Assembly: GCF_000213175.1 (NCBI RefSeq)
Contig: NW_009799103.1
Location: 3,499,921-3,563,920 of the forward strand
Length of the DNA: 64,000 bases
Direction: 5' to 3'
From: Neurospora tetrasperma FGSC 2508
Taxonomy: Eukaryota; Ascomycota; Sordariomycetes; Sordariales; Sordariaceae
Each line of letters begins with the position of its first letter. The first letter of the stretch is position 1. Positions 37,360-47,519 of the stretch are shown here, piece by piece. The notes below the pieces were generated by a model, which was not told the origin of the DNA, searched no databases, and saw only the letters and a program-made list of their open reading frames with translations. A program made the translations under genes and the position numbers.

Positions 37360-38292
37360 TGTGGCTTTGGTGACGTATGATCGTGGAAAGGGAATTGCTT
37401 TCGAGGTTTTTCGCCGCAAAGATTTGAAGCTGGAAATAGTCGTCTACGAGTGAGGTGTGCTGGACTCGCAGTATCCTCAAGTAGACTGGTGGGGAGCCCA
37501 GCAGGTCATTATAACTGAACCGGCCAACGGGCTGTTGCTCATTATTGTATCTCTATACTAACTTAACGTCTTGGTTGGTAGTCTCGGCGCATACAGACGT
37601 TGGATGAAAGACGGGCGAGTATATGTAGCTACCCCGTTGGTAATTGGATGTTTGCAGAAACGCCATCTGCGTTTTTCTACTTCTAGGATTTTTGTATTCT
37701 CTTTTCGTGTCTGAAAGCTTTAGATACCTACCTACCGTATCTCTAGTGTTTAAACGCTGATTAGCGGGTCGTTGGGTGTAGTGAGGAATCAAGAAAAAGG
37801 AGTGGGTGGCTGCCCTTGAAGAGCAGCGCATACAACGAGGTGCGCGACTTGTTGGAAATTATGGTTGACCCTGTGCGAGTTACGAGCACAGCGGCACGAA
37901 AGAACCAAAACCGGTGATAACAATTATTCGTAGAATTAGAAGCTGTACAAGTAACCGTAAATCTTGTTCCTTAGGTGATGTTGTTGCTGGCTACTGCGAG
38001 GGAAAAAAAAAAAAAAAAAAGCAAAACAAGACCGTGACAAAGTTCGAAGACGTACGCTTCCAAAGATCATTTCTTGACCAATACACCATTCGCTTTTCTT
38101 CCAAACCAAGCACCAGCTCAACAGGCCCTTTCCAACTCACTTGATTCTCTCCATCAGTCCTGTCTCCTCTTGATCGAGTGTTGATCGGGTGAAAACTCGT
38201 TCGGCATATACCGCCTGGACGGAGCTTAGGTAGAGGTACCCTTCACAGCACCTACCTCTAGGTAACTATGAAATCCTATGCCATACATAGGT

Positions 38293-38793
38293 CTATCCCC
38301 CTGAAGCCGAGACCTTACCAAGGCAGACTTCGACATTAGCCTCTGTAAGCTCTTTCATGAGCCCTCGTAACTCTCCTACGCCAGTTTTATCCGACGGTCT
38401 ATCCCATATTTGTACTAGACCCGCCTTTTCCGAGTACTCCTTCAGAATATTCCTTCCCTCATTATTCCACTGACAGAATGAACCACGTAACTCCAACCCG
38501 CCAATCACTATTCCTTGATTTCGCTGGGGAGCAGGAAAAACTTGCGGGTGCGCGCGCATGTATTCCTCGTCGACGGACATCCACCGCTCTCCAAAAGCTT
38601 TGGCCCAGGGGCACTTGTCGCGGCAAAGATCGCAGCTGAGTCCTAGTTTGATGAAGGCGTGTTCCTATGTGTGTGAGATTTGTTAGCTGATTGTTGATAC
38701 CACCATCATTTAGTAGTTAAGGCAAGTGTGTAGCGTACTTACCTTCTTGGACTTTTCCCGGGAAAATTCTTGTGTGCTGACACAGCTACCCAT
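38293..38793 (-). CDS. MGSC-start protein, predicted N-myristoylated, CxxC-containing (cluster member B)
   Basis: Two exons (38743-38793 and 38293-38664; intron 38665-38742 with GTAAGT, GCTAAC and ATAG) encode about 140 residues. The first exon is just the 17-residue targeting segment MGSCVSTQEFSREKSKK: Gly2 and Ser6 fit N-myristoylation, Cys4 fits palmitoylation, and the basic end fits membrane binding. The second exon has a Cys cluster CDLCRDKCPWAKAFGERW (CxxC-x3-C), then VIGGLELRGSFCQW and a charged C terminus ending in GKVSASGG. No family is recognised. The phrase LRGSFC is echoed by LQGNFC in the C-terminal domain of the gene at 39671-40917, which suggests, weakly, a shared domain. The intron is clean and phase-correct, so I consider the gene real; the protein should sit on the inner face of a membrane. 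Confidence 0.65.
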
Positions 38794-39670
38794 TGTGATG
38801 CTGTGCTATAGAACTCTCTACCTCTAGTCATCAAGCCTCTCGCTTCCGTAAGTTCCGAAACTGATTGGTAGTCGATGTGCTAGAGGTCTATAGTTTTATT
38901 CCATGGAGTCAATCTGGCGAGGAGGGACCAAACCTCATTATAACCACCTTTAGCAAGCAGACTGCCATCTACAAGTAGGCTCGTTGCGCGCCATAGGTAC
39001 CCATGTTCCGTTTTTGCTGTTCCGCGTCAGATATCTTCGTTGGTTGTGTTGGCGCATGTGGATATAAAAAAAAAGGGGGCGAGAGACTATCGTGTTGGTA
39101 ATTGGAAAGCTGGGCGGCACCAACTACATTTTTTTCTTATACTTCGTCTTCCTTGTTACTGTGAATTTTTGTGGTTGAGTGATGGCCCAAGCCATTATCA
39201 CGAGAAGAACAAAGAAATCGTGCTGCGGTACTTCTCGGTATGTATGTACAAAGGTAACTCATTGAATCGCCCGGACTTGATGGATTTCTTTGACGTCCGG
39301 TAGTTGGGGGTCGGTTTCGAAGCTACCCTAGGCTTGAAACTGTTAGGTCTACATAGGTATCGAAAGAGGTGATGGGTTGACAGGGGTTAGGAATGTGGGA
39401 GCGCTTACATTCAAGGAGGGATTAGCCATACGGCTTTTGGGATGTTTGTGCTTTTCAACCCCATCAAGATACCTCTCGGAACTGAACTCCTCAGCCACAA
39501 GGTGAGCGAGGAAGCCCTGGGGTTGATATAGGCCCTGCGACTTCGATTCTGCTGCTATCATACGTACATATGAGATCATATGCTCCAAGTCCGTCACCAT
39601 GCTCCCAAATAGTGAATAAACTATCCGTTGAACTACCACACGTATCTACCTAGTCTTCCGTCCAGCGTAG

Positions 39671-40917
39671 CTAATAATCTTCAGTCCTAGGTTGGATGAC
39701 AAAAATCATACCTCTGTCATCTTCCTTCCACCACGTCTGAACACTCCGAATTCGATACCCCATCATATCTTGTACCAACCGACACGGACTCAACGAACGG
39801 TTTTCGTTGTCCTCCAAAGCCTCTGTTATCACGTCCTCAACGTCCTTTTCGGGTCCAGGATACTCATGTCGATCTTTATGTTGGAACAGAGCGCAGAAAT
39901 TACCTTGCAGCTGAACACGCAGATTATTGTCCGGGTACTTCTCAAGGTAATTCTGGAACTCCTTCATCCCATAAACTTTCCTCTCTATCGCTAGCTGTAG
40001 GGCACTCGCCGATACCGAAACCACACTTTCCCGCATCCACTCATGTCCGGGTTGGTCGGAACACTTGTATCCTTGCCCCTTTAGATAGCAGGCGGTACAA
40101 TGGGTAGATAGCGTCACCCCGTACGTGTAATCCGTTTCCTGGGTGAGGATGATGGGCTGCGGTTCTGGCTTGGGTATCGATTCGTACTCGGACTCTTGCT
40201 GCCACGGGGAGGTGTAGTGAGAACCGTGAGAGATCAGGGGCTGCGGTTCTGGCTCGGGCATCGATTCGTACTTGAACTCTTGCTGCCACGGTAACGTGTA
40301 TTGAGAACCGTGAGGGGTCAGGGGCTCAGGTTCTGGCTTGTACATCGGCTCGTGAAAGGGCTTGTGATGCCACGTGCTGTTCGTTTGTAGGTTGGGGATG
40401 GGTGATCGAGATTTTGGCTCGTGCTGCCATGTGTTATTCGTTTTCAGGCTGTGGCTGCTGAGCTGAGGTTTGGGTTGAGGTTTTGGCTCGTGTGGCGGCT
40501 CGTATATAGGCTCGTAATGGCACGGTAAAGTGTATTGAGAAGCGGCAGGGGAGATGGGCTTCGGTTTTGGCTCGTGCTTCGGCTCAAACATGGACTCGTG
40601 CTGTCTCATGTTGTTCGTTTTTTGGCTGGGGAAATTGGGCTGGGGTTTTAGCTCGTCCATAGATTCGGGCTGCCTCGTGAAGGTGTATTGAGAACAGGGA
40701 AGGATCAGAGGCTGTGGTTGAGGTCAGCGTCAGAGGAAACCGCGCTGGTGACCGGGACGTTCGCACAGAAAACACTCACATCTTCCTCATCCTCTTTATA
40801 GTCAATAGTTGACATTCCACTGCTCATGGTAGCTTTGGTAGTGTAGGGGTAGCAATCAGGGTATGCCTTCTTCTCTTTCTCATCCTCTTGATATTCAGTT
40901 GACATCCCACAGCCCAT
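39671..40917 (-). CDS. MGCGMSTE-start repeat protein with G-alpha-like lipidation signal (cluster member C)
   Basis: Two exons (40780-40917 and 39671-40711; intron 40712-40779 with GTGAGT, CTGAC and CACAG) encode about 392 residues. The protein opens MGCGMSTEYQEDEKEKK. MGCGMSTE is, from memory, the start of group I fungal G-protein alpha subunits, where Gly2 is myristoylated and Cys3 palmitoylated. No G-1 to G-5 GTPase motifs follow. Exon 1 contains a second copy of its own start (MSSGMSTIDYKEDEED). The middle (about 50-230) alternates imperfect repeats of two kinds, SQYTLPW..E..YE plus PEPEPQP, and KTNNTWQHEP plus EPKPKP. The end is a folded-looking domain (about 230-392) with THCTACYLKGQGYKC (C-x2-C-x8-C), a helical stretch, LQGNFCALF and a terminal WWKEDDRGMIFVIQP. 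No family is recognised. The likely place is the inner plasma membrane; function unknown. Confidence 0.7.
40140..40715 (-). repeat. In-gene imperfect repeats coding for PEPEPQP and KTNN units
   Basis: Recurring plus-strand strings such as GGGGCTGCGGTTCTGGCTCG and CGTGTATTGAGAACCGTGAG mark several diverged copies of a coding repeat in the middle of the MGCGMSTE gene. Units differ by substitutions and small in-frame changes, so they are not a recent expansion. Confidence 0.7.
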
Positions 40918-40945
40918 AGTCGTAGTCTCTGTAGTGTAGAGGTAG
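40779..40945 (-). repeat. About 75-base tandem duplication across a start codon
   Basis: On the minus strand, TTGCTACCTCTACACTAC, then a MGCGMST start, then GAGGATGAG is followed by a second unit with TTGCTACCCCTACACTAC, a MSSGMST methionine and again GAGGATGAG. The duplicated unit contains leader, start codon and first codons, so the old leader now codes for CYPYTTKAT inside exon 1. Confidence 0.7.
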
Positions 40946-41747
40946 CAAATCAAGGTACGCCTTCTTCTCTCGTAGTGTCTTGCAGCGGTCTTGAGTTGAA
41001 ACTGGTCGGTCGTCGAACGTAGCCTGGCTTCTCCAACCAAGAGGGGTAAAAGAGCAGCAAACCCATTATAAACTGGTAAGCTGCGTGCTAGTACGCTCAC
41101 CAACTCTGACTCCATTGTTTAGCGGTTTTGTATTCTATCGTGACCATAGTCTTGTTGGTCATCTCGGTTTTTCGAACCTGAAAGAGGGACGTGGTGTGAC
41201 CATCATCGTGTTGATCATGTTGGTTATCGGAACAGAGCAAGGCGCTAACGATGTCTCTCCCTCTTTTCTCTCTTTTCCCCCTGAGAGTGTCATATGACAT
41301 GGCGTTGGCGAGAACAACAGCGGGCGGTAGGAAGGGGGGATGTTACGATGTCAAAGGAATCCTCTTCGAGTAAGCGCCCGGACTCGTGATTCCGACAGCG
41401 ACTGGAAGCGGCACCATGCTTTCTTTGACACGCAGGTACTAACTCATCCGTCAAATATGTGCCGATGCGGTCACTTGAGCCGCATCTAAAAGAACTACCG
41501 AGAACAGGGGCTAAGGTCTATCAGATAAAGATCTGGTACCAGTAGCTCTTGTTCATGGGCGATGCGAGCTGAGCCTGGGAGAAGAGGTATATGTATCGCT
41601 ATCATTTGTAAAACATTATAAGCCATTGCCTGATTTCGCTCGGGATTTGTGACTGAACGGACGCCCCAACTCCATCCTTCCAGAGCCTGATATGCTCGTC
41701 TATTAATGCTCATACCCTTCGCTCACCATCATTGGTGAATATGTTCC
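40918..41747. other. Intergenic region upstream of the MGCGMSTE gene
   Basis: No gene is supported in these 830 bases, which hold the promoter and leader of the minus-strand gene ending at 39671 and the 3' side of the BET3 region. Confidence 0.45.
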
Positions 41748-42083
41748 TCATTTTTTCCTCATCCAAGCCCCGAGCCGCAGCTTAATGGTTGGTTTGTGGA
41801 ACTGAATGGGAGACTCCTGTGGTCCGAGTTCCACATCCTCAAAGACCTCCCCTCGTGGGGGCAGGATTTGGGCATCGGTCATTCCAGGTGGTTCCTGCTG
41901 ATCATCCGTCTCGTCTCCTTTTTTGGTGCCGAGGTCCGTCAAGAAAGCCAAAAGAGCCTCTGCCGTCACCTCGTCTGCCGTGACCGTGTCAACGCTTTCG
42001 GGCGAGACTTGGCGGGTGTCGGCTACTTCGGTGCTCGCATCCTCATGGACCAACTCCTAATCGTCATTCGATTGTACGCTCTC
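41748..42083 (-). other. Coding-like tail in frame with BET3 beyond its stop codon
   Basis: Directly after the BET3 TAG the same frame continues for 8 codons (ESVQSNDD), meets another TAG, then stays open for 102 codons to a stop at 41748-41750. The text is acidic at first (ELVHEDASTEVADTRQVSPE, EVTAEALLAFLTDLGTKKGD) and basic at the end (KLRLGAWMRKK). It has no ATG near its start. It may be a lost C-terminal extension of BET3, a readthrough tail, an exon of an unseen gene, or chance; both TAGs are followed by GAG. Confidence 0.35.
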
Positions 42084-42851
42084 CTAGTCGTCCTCGGGAG
42101 GAAGTTCATCGTCGATGTAGCGTACGAGCGTGACGCGCATCTCGGTCGTATCGTGGCCCCTGAGCACGTCGCTGATGAAGTGGGTCTCGACTTGCATTTG
42201 TACCATCTCGAGAGCACCGCGTAGCACACCACATAGGATATTCGAGAACCAGAGTTGGTCTTGAGCCCGGCCGTCATCGGGCAGTTCGACAAAATCGGCG
42301 AGGGGGTTCTCGTCGAAAACAAGGGAGAACTGCTTGTTGTCGCCTGTCCAGTTTGTGATTGTCGGGGTGACGTTGAGGAAGATCTTGAAGCCCACCTGCG
42401 ACAGGTAGTGTTAGCAAGAGGCAATGTGATGTTGACACCGAGGAGGTCTTGCCTTGGCGATCATCTCTGCGGTTTCGCGAAAGTTGGAGCACCGGCGCAT
42501 TGTGTTGGACTTGGCCAGGTAGTCCTCGATCAGACGGAGACCAATGTTGTACCCCATCCTATCCAGCTGCTTGTTGACTTCGGCATAGTCGTTCTCAAAG
42601 TCCTTGCATATCTGCGCCACTATGGTTCCGTAGGTGAGGACGACTAGTTCGGCGTTAACTTTTTCGATCCTCGTCCTGCCTGGCAGTTAGCACTGCGAGG
42701 GCATCTTGTTACCGAGGGGTTAGGGGCGATCCTACTTCCAGATCCTGTAGAGTAACAACCGGCCGTTAGCAAACAAGAACACACTGCCCGGTGTTGGTTG
42801 GGACCCGACTTACTCTTCCCCCAAACGGGATGCTTTGCTTGCTGACGACAT
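42084..42851 (-). CDS. bet3: TRAPP complex subunit Bet3 (TRAPPC3)
   Basis: Four exons (42814-42851, 42736-42744, 42453-42675, 42084-42395) encode about 193 residues, the usual Bet3 length. Reading starts MSSASKASRLGEEIWKTRIE and continues with VNAELVVLTYGTIVAQICKD, MGYNIGLRLIEDYLAKS, RRCSNFRETAEMIAKVGFK and WFSNILCGVLRGALEMVQMQ, all typical Bet3 segments. The Cys in RRCSNF is the conserved acylation-site position. Bet3 is a core subunit of TRAPP, the exchange factor for Rab1/Ypt1 in ER-to-Golgi and Golgi traffic. Exon 2 is only 9 bases (GATCTGGAA) and supplies the conserved I-W-K. The third intron (42396-42452) begins GCAAGA instead of GT but keeps phase with a GCTAAC branch and CGCAG acceptor. 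It diverges from the U5-40K gene with 649 bases between the two starts. Confidence 0.93.
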
Positions 42852-43500
42852 TGTGAATGTTGGAAGTCAGAAGCTCGGGGAGCCTCTGTATGATTATACC
42901 GTTCTCATAAAACAACGGGGTCAATCGGGGATATAATCGTTGCGCGGACCAGTGCTTCAGACACGATGGTAGCGACAAGACAGAATGATGAGCGATGATG
43001 TTGTTTTTGTTACAAGGCGGTGGGTTTGTACCGCGAGACAGAAGACGGGATGGAACTTGGGGACCTCGATGGAACTGAAGCTGGAGTAGGTGGAAGCCGC
43101 GGGCGATTGCCCCGCTGACACCTTCAGCGATGTGTCTGCCCCGGGGCAGGCACCACAGGGCACCGCCGACGGGAGCTCTGGGCGCCAAAGAGAACCGCAA
43201 GGGTTCGACAGCGGGAGCTGGGGGCCCACCCGCAACATTGTGGGTCCACTCGCCCGGGCAGTCTTCTAGCCTGATAAGGTTTAGCCTCATAGCGGCTTCA
43301 AGTGTTGCAGCAGGGAATTGCCCGACGTGAAGTCAAAATCGCCAAGTTCCGTCGCGACGGAGAGCGGGCAATCAAAAATCCACTTGACGTAAAGGTATCG
43401 CCAATTGCAATTGCTTTGCTCTGACATCAACCCGCCTGTCGTCTACCATCCCGACTACTGCTACGATCACCCCGAATACCACGATTCTGAGCCACACACC
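42852..43500. promoter_or_regulatory. Shared divergent promoter region of BET3 and the U5-40K gene
   Basis: 649 bases separate two ATGs facing away from each other. No ORF here is credible. Expression from a common open region is likely, but I see no specific motif that proves it. Confidence 0.5.
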
Positions 43501-44686
43501 ATGTCCTCCGAAAAGAGACCTGCTTCCGATGACCCCAGCGGGGGTCAGCTCGTCAAGAGACCCAACCTGGGCTCGAGTCGCGCCCTCACGAGGACCGGCG
43601 CGACAGGCAGCAGCGGCGACCTTATCCAGACAGCTCCCCGTACGAGCAGCCTCCAGGCTCCGGTGATGGAGCTGTCCGGCCACTCGGGCGAGATCTTTGC
43701 GGCCAAGTTCGACCCTACCGGCAACCTTATAGCTTCTGGTTCCATGGACCGTACCATCAGTACGTCCAACTTTACATCAGCTACCGGCATTAACAGTTGG
43801 GGACAGTTACTAACAACTGGCTATTACAGTGCTCTGGAGAACCTATGGCGACTGCGAAAACTACGGCGTCCTCAACGGCCACAAGGGTGCCATTCTCGAC
43901 CTCCACTGGTCGCGCGACTCCGAGATCCTCTTTTCCGCCTCCGCCGACATGCACCTCGCCAGCTGGGACCTTACATCAGGCACAAGGATACGGCGATATG
44001 TCGGACACGAAGAAATCGTCAACTCACTCGACATCTCGAGACGCGGCGAGGACCTGCTCATCAGCGGTAGCGACGACGGGACGATCGGTATCTGGGATCC
44101 GCGAACCAAGAACGCCGCCGACTACATCGAGACCGACTTCCCCATAACCGCCGTGGCCATGTCGGAGGCCGGCAACGAGATCTACTCGGGAGGAATTGAC
44201 AATGACATCAAGGTCTGGGATGTGAGGAAGAAGGCAGTCGTGTACTCAATGATTGGACACCAGGATACCGTCACCACATTGCGGGTGTCGCCAGATTCGC
44301 AACAGCTGCTCTCGTACGCCATGGATTCGACAGCGAGGACATGGGATATCAGGCCGTTTGCTCCTGCCGATAGGCACATTCGCACCTTTGATGGCGCGCT
44401 GTTTGGCATGGAGCAGAACCTCATTAAGGGAAGCTGGGACAAAGATGGCAAGAAGATTGCGGTGGGCGCGGGTGATGGCACCGTGGTCATCTGGGGCAGT
44501 GACACTGGCAAGCTGTTGTACAAGCTTCCGGGTCACAAGGGAACGGTCAACGTAGCCGAGTTCTCTCCTGGCACTGACCCTCTTAGTGAGTTCATTGCAT
44601 TTTGGTTGTCATCTGCAGTAACTAACCATGTTGTAGTTCTCTCTGCGTCGTCCGATAGGACCATGCTGCTCGGCGAGCTGAAGTGA
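43501..44686 (+). CDS. SNRNP40: U5 snRNP 40 kDa-type WD40 splicing factor
   Basis: Three exons (43501-43759, 43830-44585, 44637-44686) encode about 354 residues. A disordered basic start (MSSEKRPASDDPSGGQLVKR) leads into seven WD40 repeats forming one propeller; examples are LSGHSGEIFAAKFDPTGNLI, LNGHKGAILDLHWSRD, VGHEEIVNSLDISRRGEDLL, SMIGHQDTVTTLRVSPDSQQ and LPGHKGTVNVAEFSP, closing with ILSASSDRTMLLGEL. The gap LWRTYGDCENYGVLNGHKGA and the closing repeat are characteristic of the human SNRNP40 / fission yeast Cwf17 group, a component of the U5 snRNP that scaffolds the spliceosome in the nucleus. Both introns are phase 1 with GTACGT or GTGAGT donors. The seventh repeat is finished by the short last exon. 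Orthology rests on overall pattern and length. Confidence 0.88.
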
Positions 44687-47519
44687 GGAAAGAACATGTG
44701 CATGGGCCAGCTCATGGGGCTCCCCATAAAAAATGAGGATTTTTCGCACCCAAACCCGGGGAATCCCATCATCTGTTGCAGTCTATGGCAAAAATCACCA
44801 TTAGCCGTACAGCTGCGTGCAAAATATTGCCGGCTCCAAGCTTGCTGCTAGCAAGACGTCATGGGCTGGAGGCCGGTGAATTGGGAAGAAAGAGTCTGGA
44901 ATTGGATAAGGGTACAGCGCTGGTGGTTCAGCGCACCCCGATAATGTCACAAAAGGAACAGGTCGACGGACGCATGGCGTAAGGAGTTATTTATAAGTTG
45001 CATTCATTTACACACAACTAGATACCCAGCCTGAATGGAACTGGAAGAAGCAAGGAAACATGGCTCGACTGAGCGGCTTTGATCGTGGCAGACAACAAGG
45101 GACTGGATATATTTGTGTCGACTGGCAACGTTGACCTTTATCAACCCGAGGGCGGCGAGCTCTGGGTGCATGACATTCTTCAGCTGCAAACCCTGTGGCT
45201 CGACAATCTATCTGCCTCGGTTCACCCGCGCCGATGCCAACCGATATACATAGGCTATGAACCCAACTATGTATCCCAAGGCTCCCTCAGTCTGCCCATC
45301 AACCAATCTGAAACGAGCTTTGGCACTCCCCAACGTGCGCCTGAAACGCCTCACAGCCCTGACCGTCGGTCGCCCAGTGGCCGTGGCAGTTTGGCCTAAA
45401 GACTTGCAGGAAAGCTCCCAGCCAATCATTTGCCGCTGGACTTACCCCTTTCTGACGCTTCCAGGGGTCCATATTGGTCCGGTCGCAGTCTTGGCTTATA
45501 CGCCCCTGGTACCGTCGAAACAAATCATTTTGGGAAGAGGGGAGGCATGTCAAACTGGTGGGTGGGTGTGAGTGGTAGATGCAGGCTGTACCATAGTGTA
45601 TGTAAGGTACAGCTTTTTAGTGTTACTGTTGTTCCTGCTTCATTGTGTTGCTGTGATTGTTCGAGGTAATGTACTTATGTATGTACATGCAGCAGCATTT
45701 TATCACGGTTTTTTTTCTGAGTGGTAGCAGCAAGCCCAATGACCGTCCTCAACGCCTATCCCGAATACTTGGTTGGTTCATATGTCTTGTTCAGCTACGA
45801 CCTTGTCGTGCAACCCAAGCCAACACTTGTGGTCCAATTCAGGGACTTGGAAACTGATATGTAGACTACACTACAAACTTTATTATGGTCCCTTGACCAC
45901 TCGTTCATCCGTCTGGGCTGTCAGTCGTTGAGGCCCTGAGACGGAATGATAGCCACCATGCAAGGGAAGGGAAGGCGTCACATCCGCTTCCACACTTTTT
46001 TTTTCCCCGTCCTCCTCTTCCCCAACAAAAGCTTTCGACCCAAACACCTAATTCAATGGATTCGATCAGCGCGTCCCTTCTTTCGAGTGTAGATTTACAT
46101 ACTATTCCTTAGGTAGGTAGGTACCCCTGCTGCATGATACACACATAAGTAATATCCCTCGACCCTCGACCACCCCTGGCTGGCTGGCTGACTGGCCCGT
46201 CCGTTTCGTCATACCCAAACGCCCGTCATCCATAGGATGTCAAGCACACACACAGCCTTGTACTAGTGTCCATACATAGTACATACATATATACATAACC
46301 CATCCATACCCATCCATCGGTTCCCCGTAGTCCGTCACCCACATGGAGGCTCCATAGGTACCTAAAGTGTTGTTGCCGTTGTTTCTATCCCTCCTGAAAC
46401 AAGGCACATCATTCGCTGTCGAGGTTTGAAATTGGAAAGGGGACTCGGATTGTTGGTGTTAGTGTGTTTACCACGTCAATTGTCTGTCTGTCTGTCTGTC
46501 TGTCTGGTTGTCGACATCCACGGCATCCATCCATCCACCCACACTCACTTACACTACTTCCTCTCGGTGATTTTTGTTTTTGTTTTTTTCTCTCTCTTCT
46601 TCGAGTCACTGCACACACTTACTTCCTTGACGTTGTGCAACCAACCCACCGACACCGGCAAATCCAGTCAGTCATCGAGCTGGTCACACAACACACTGCA
46701 AGCTGTCAACCTAGGTACCTACACTAGCTGGCTAGGAGGGGAGTTTTTCACAGCTTGTCAGGTCCATCTATACCTACCCCGGATTCCTACAGTCACTCCT
46801 CCTCACGGGTCGCTTCTTCTTCTTCTTTTGCTCGTTTCATCTTCTCTCTTCTCTTCTTTTCTCTCCCTCCTTCTCTATTCTCTTCTTCCTCTTCACGTCG
46901 CACACTCTGCACCTCCACCTCCGCCAGGCGCAGTTGTTCTGTTCACATCCACATTCACATTCAACACATTCCCTTGTTCTTCGTGGCCAGACACCGAACA
47001 TCGACTTTTTTTTTTTCGAAAACAGTTCGCCTCACCCAACCGTCTTATCTTGATTCCCTTGAATTTTATCGGATCTGGAATTCGATTAAGAATCGTTATA
47101 TCCATTCTTTGGTGGGAATTTCTCGATATCCTTACGACACAGAACGACGACGACGACGACGACGACGACGAATAGCGATACAAAGTTCAAGCCTGGAGCC
47201 GGACATTTGGTTACCTTAGTGATACCCCAAAGAGAGAGAGAGAGAAAAAGAGACAGAGACAGAGACAAGTACGGGAAAAGGCGTGTCGAAAAACAAAACC
47301 GAGGAAGTAAGACATATTTACAACAACGATAACGAACCGATCACATCATGAACAACCAAGCCTAAACGGCGCGACGATCCCTACCTACTTACGCCACTTA
47401 TACGTCCTTTTCATGAAGCCAAACAATAGGTCAAACCAGTTCGGCTCAGTTCAGTTCATTCTCCACCATCGCAACAGATTTCACAATTTACACAACTTAC
47501 CCAATCTACGGACCCAAAA
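44687..47519. other. Intergenic region and long leader of the two-TM gene
   Basis: No gene is supported. It has a TAGGTAGGTAGGTAC tract at about 46109-46123, a TGTC repeat at about 46483-46506, a long C/T-rich block (46800-46910), a (GAC)n repeat at 47144-47171 and a GAGA-rich stretch at 47231-47268. This looks like a promoter plus an unusually long 5' leader of the gene starting at 47520. The 249-codon frame 46426-47175 is inside this low-complexity block and is rejected. Confidence 0.5.
47144..47171. repeat. (GAC)n microsatellite
   Basis: About nine tandem GAC units in the presumed 5' leader of the gene at 47520; non-coding in the preferred model. Confidence 0.85.

Noticed and set aside
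46426-47175. 249-codon plus-strand frame ending in poly-Asp
   Set aside because: Made by TGTC, C/T and GAC simple repeats in the leader of the gene at 47520; no ATG-based coding signal or domain.
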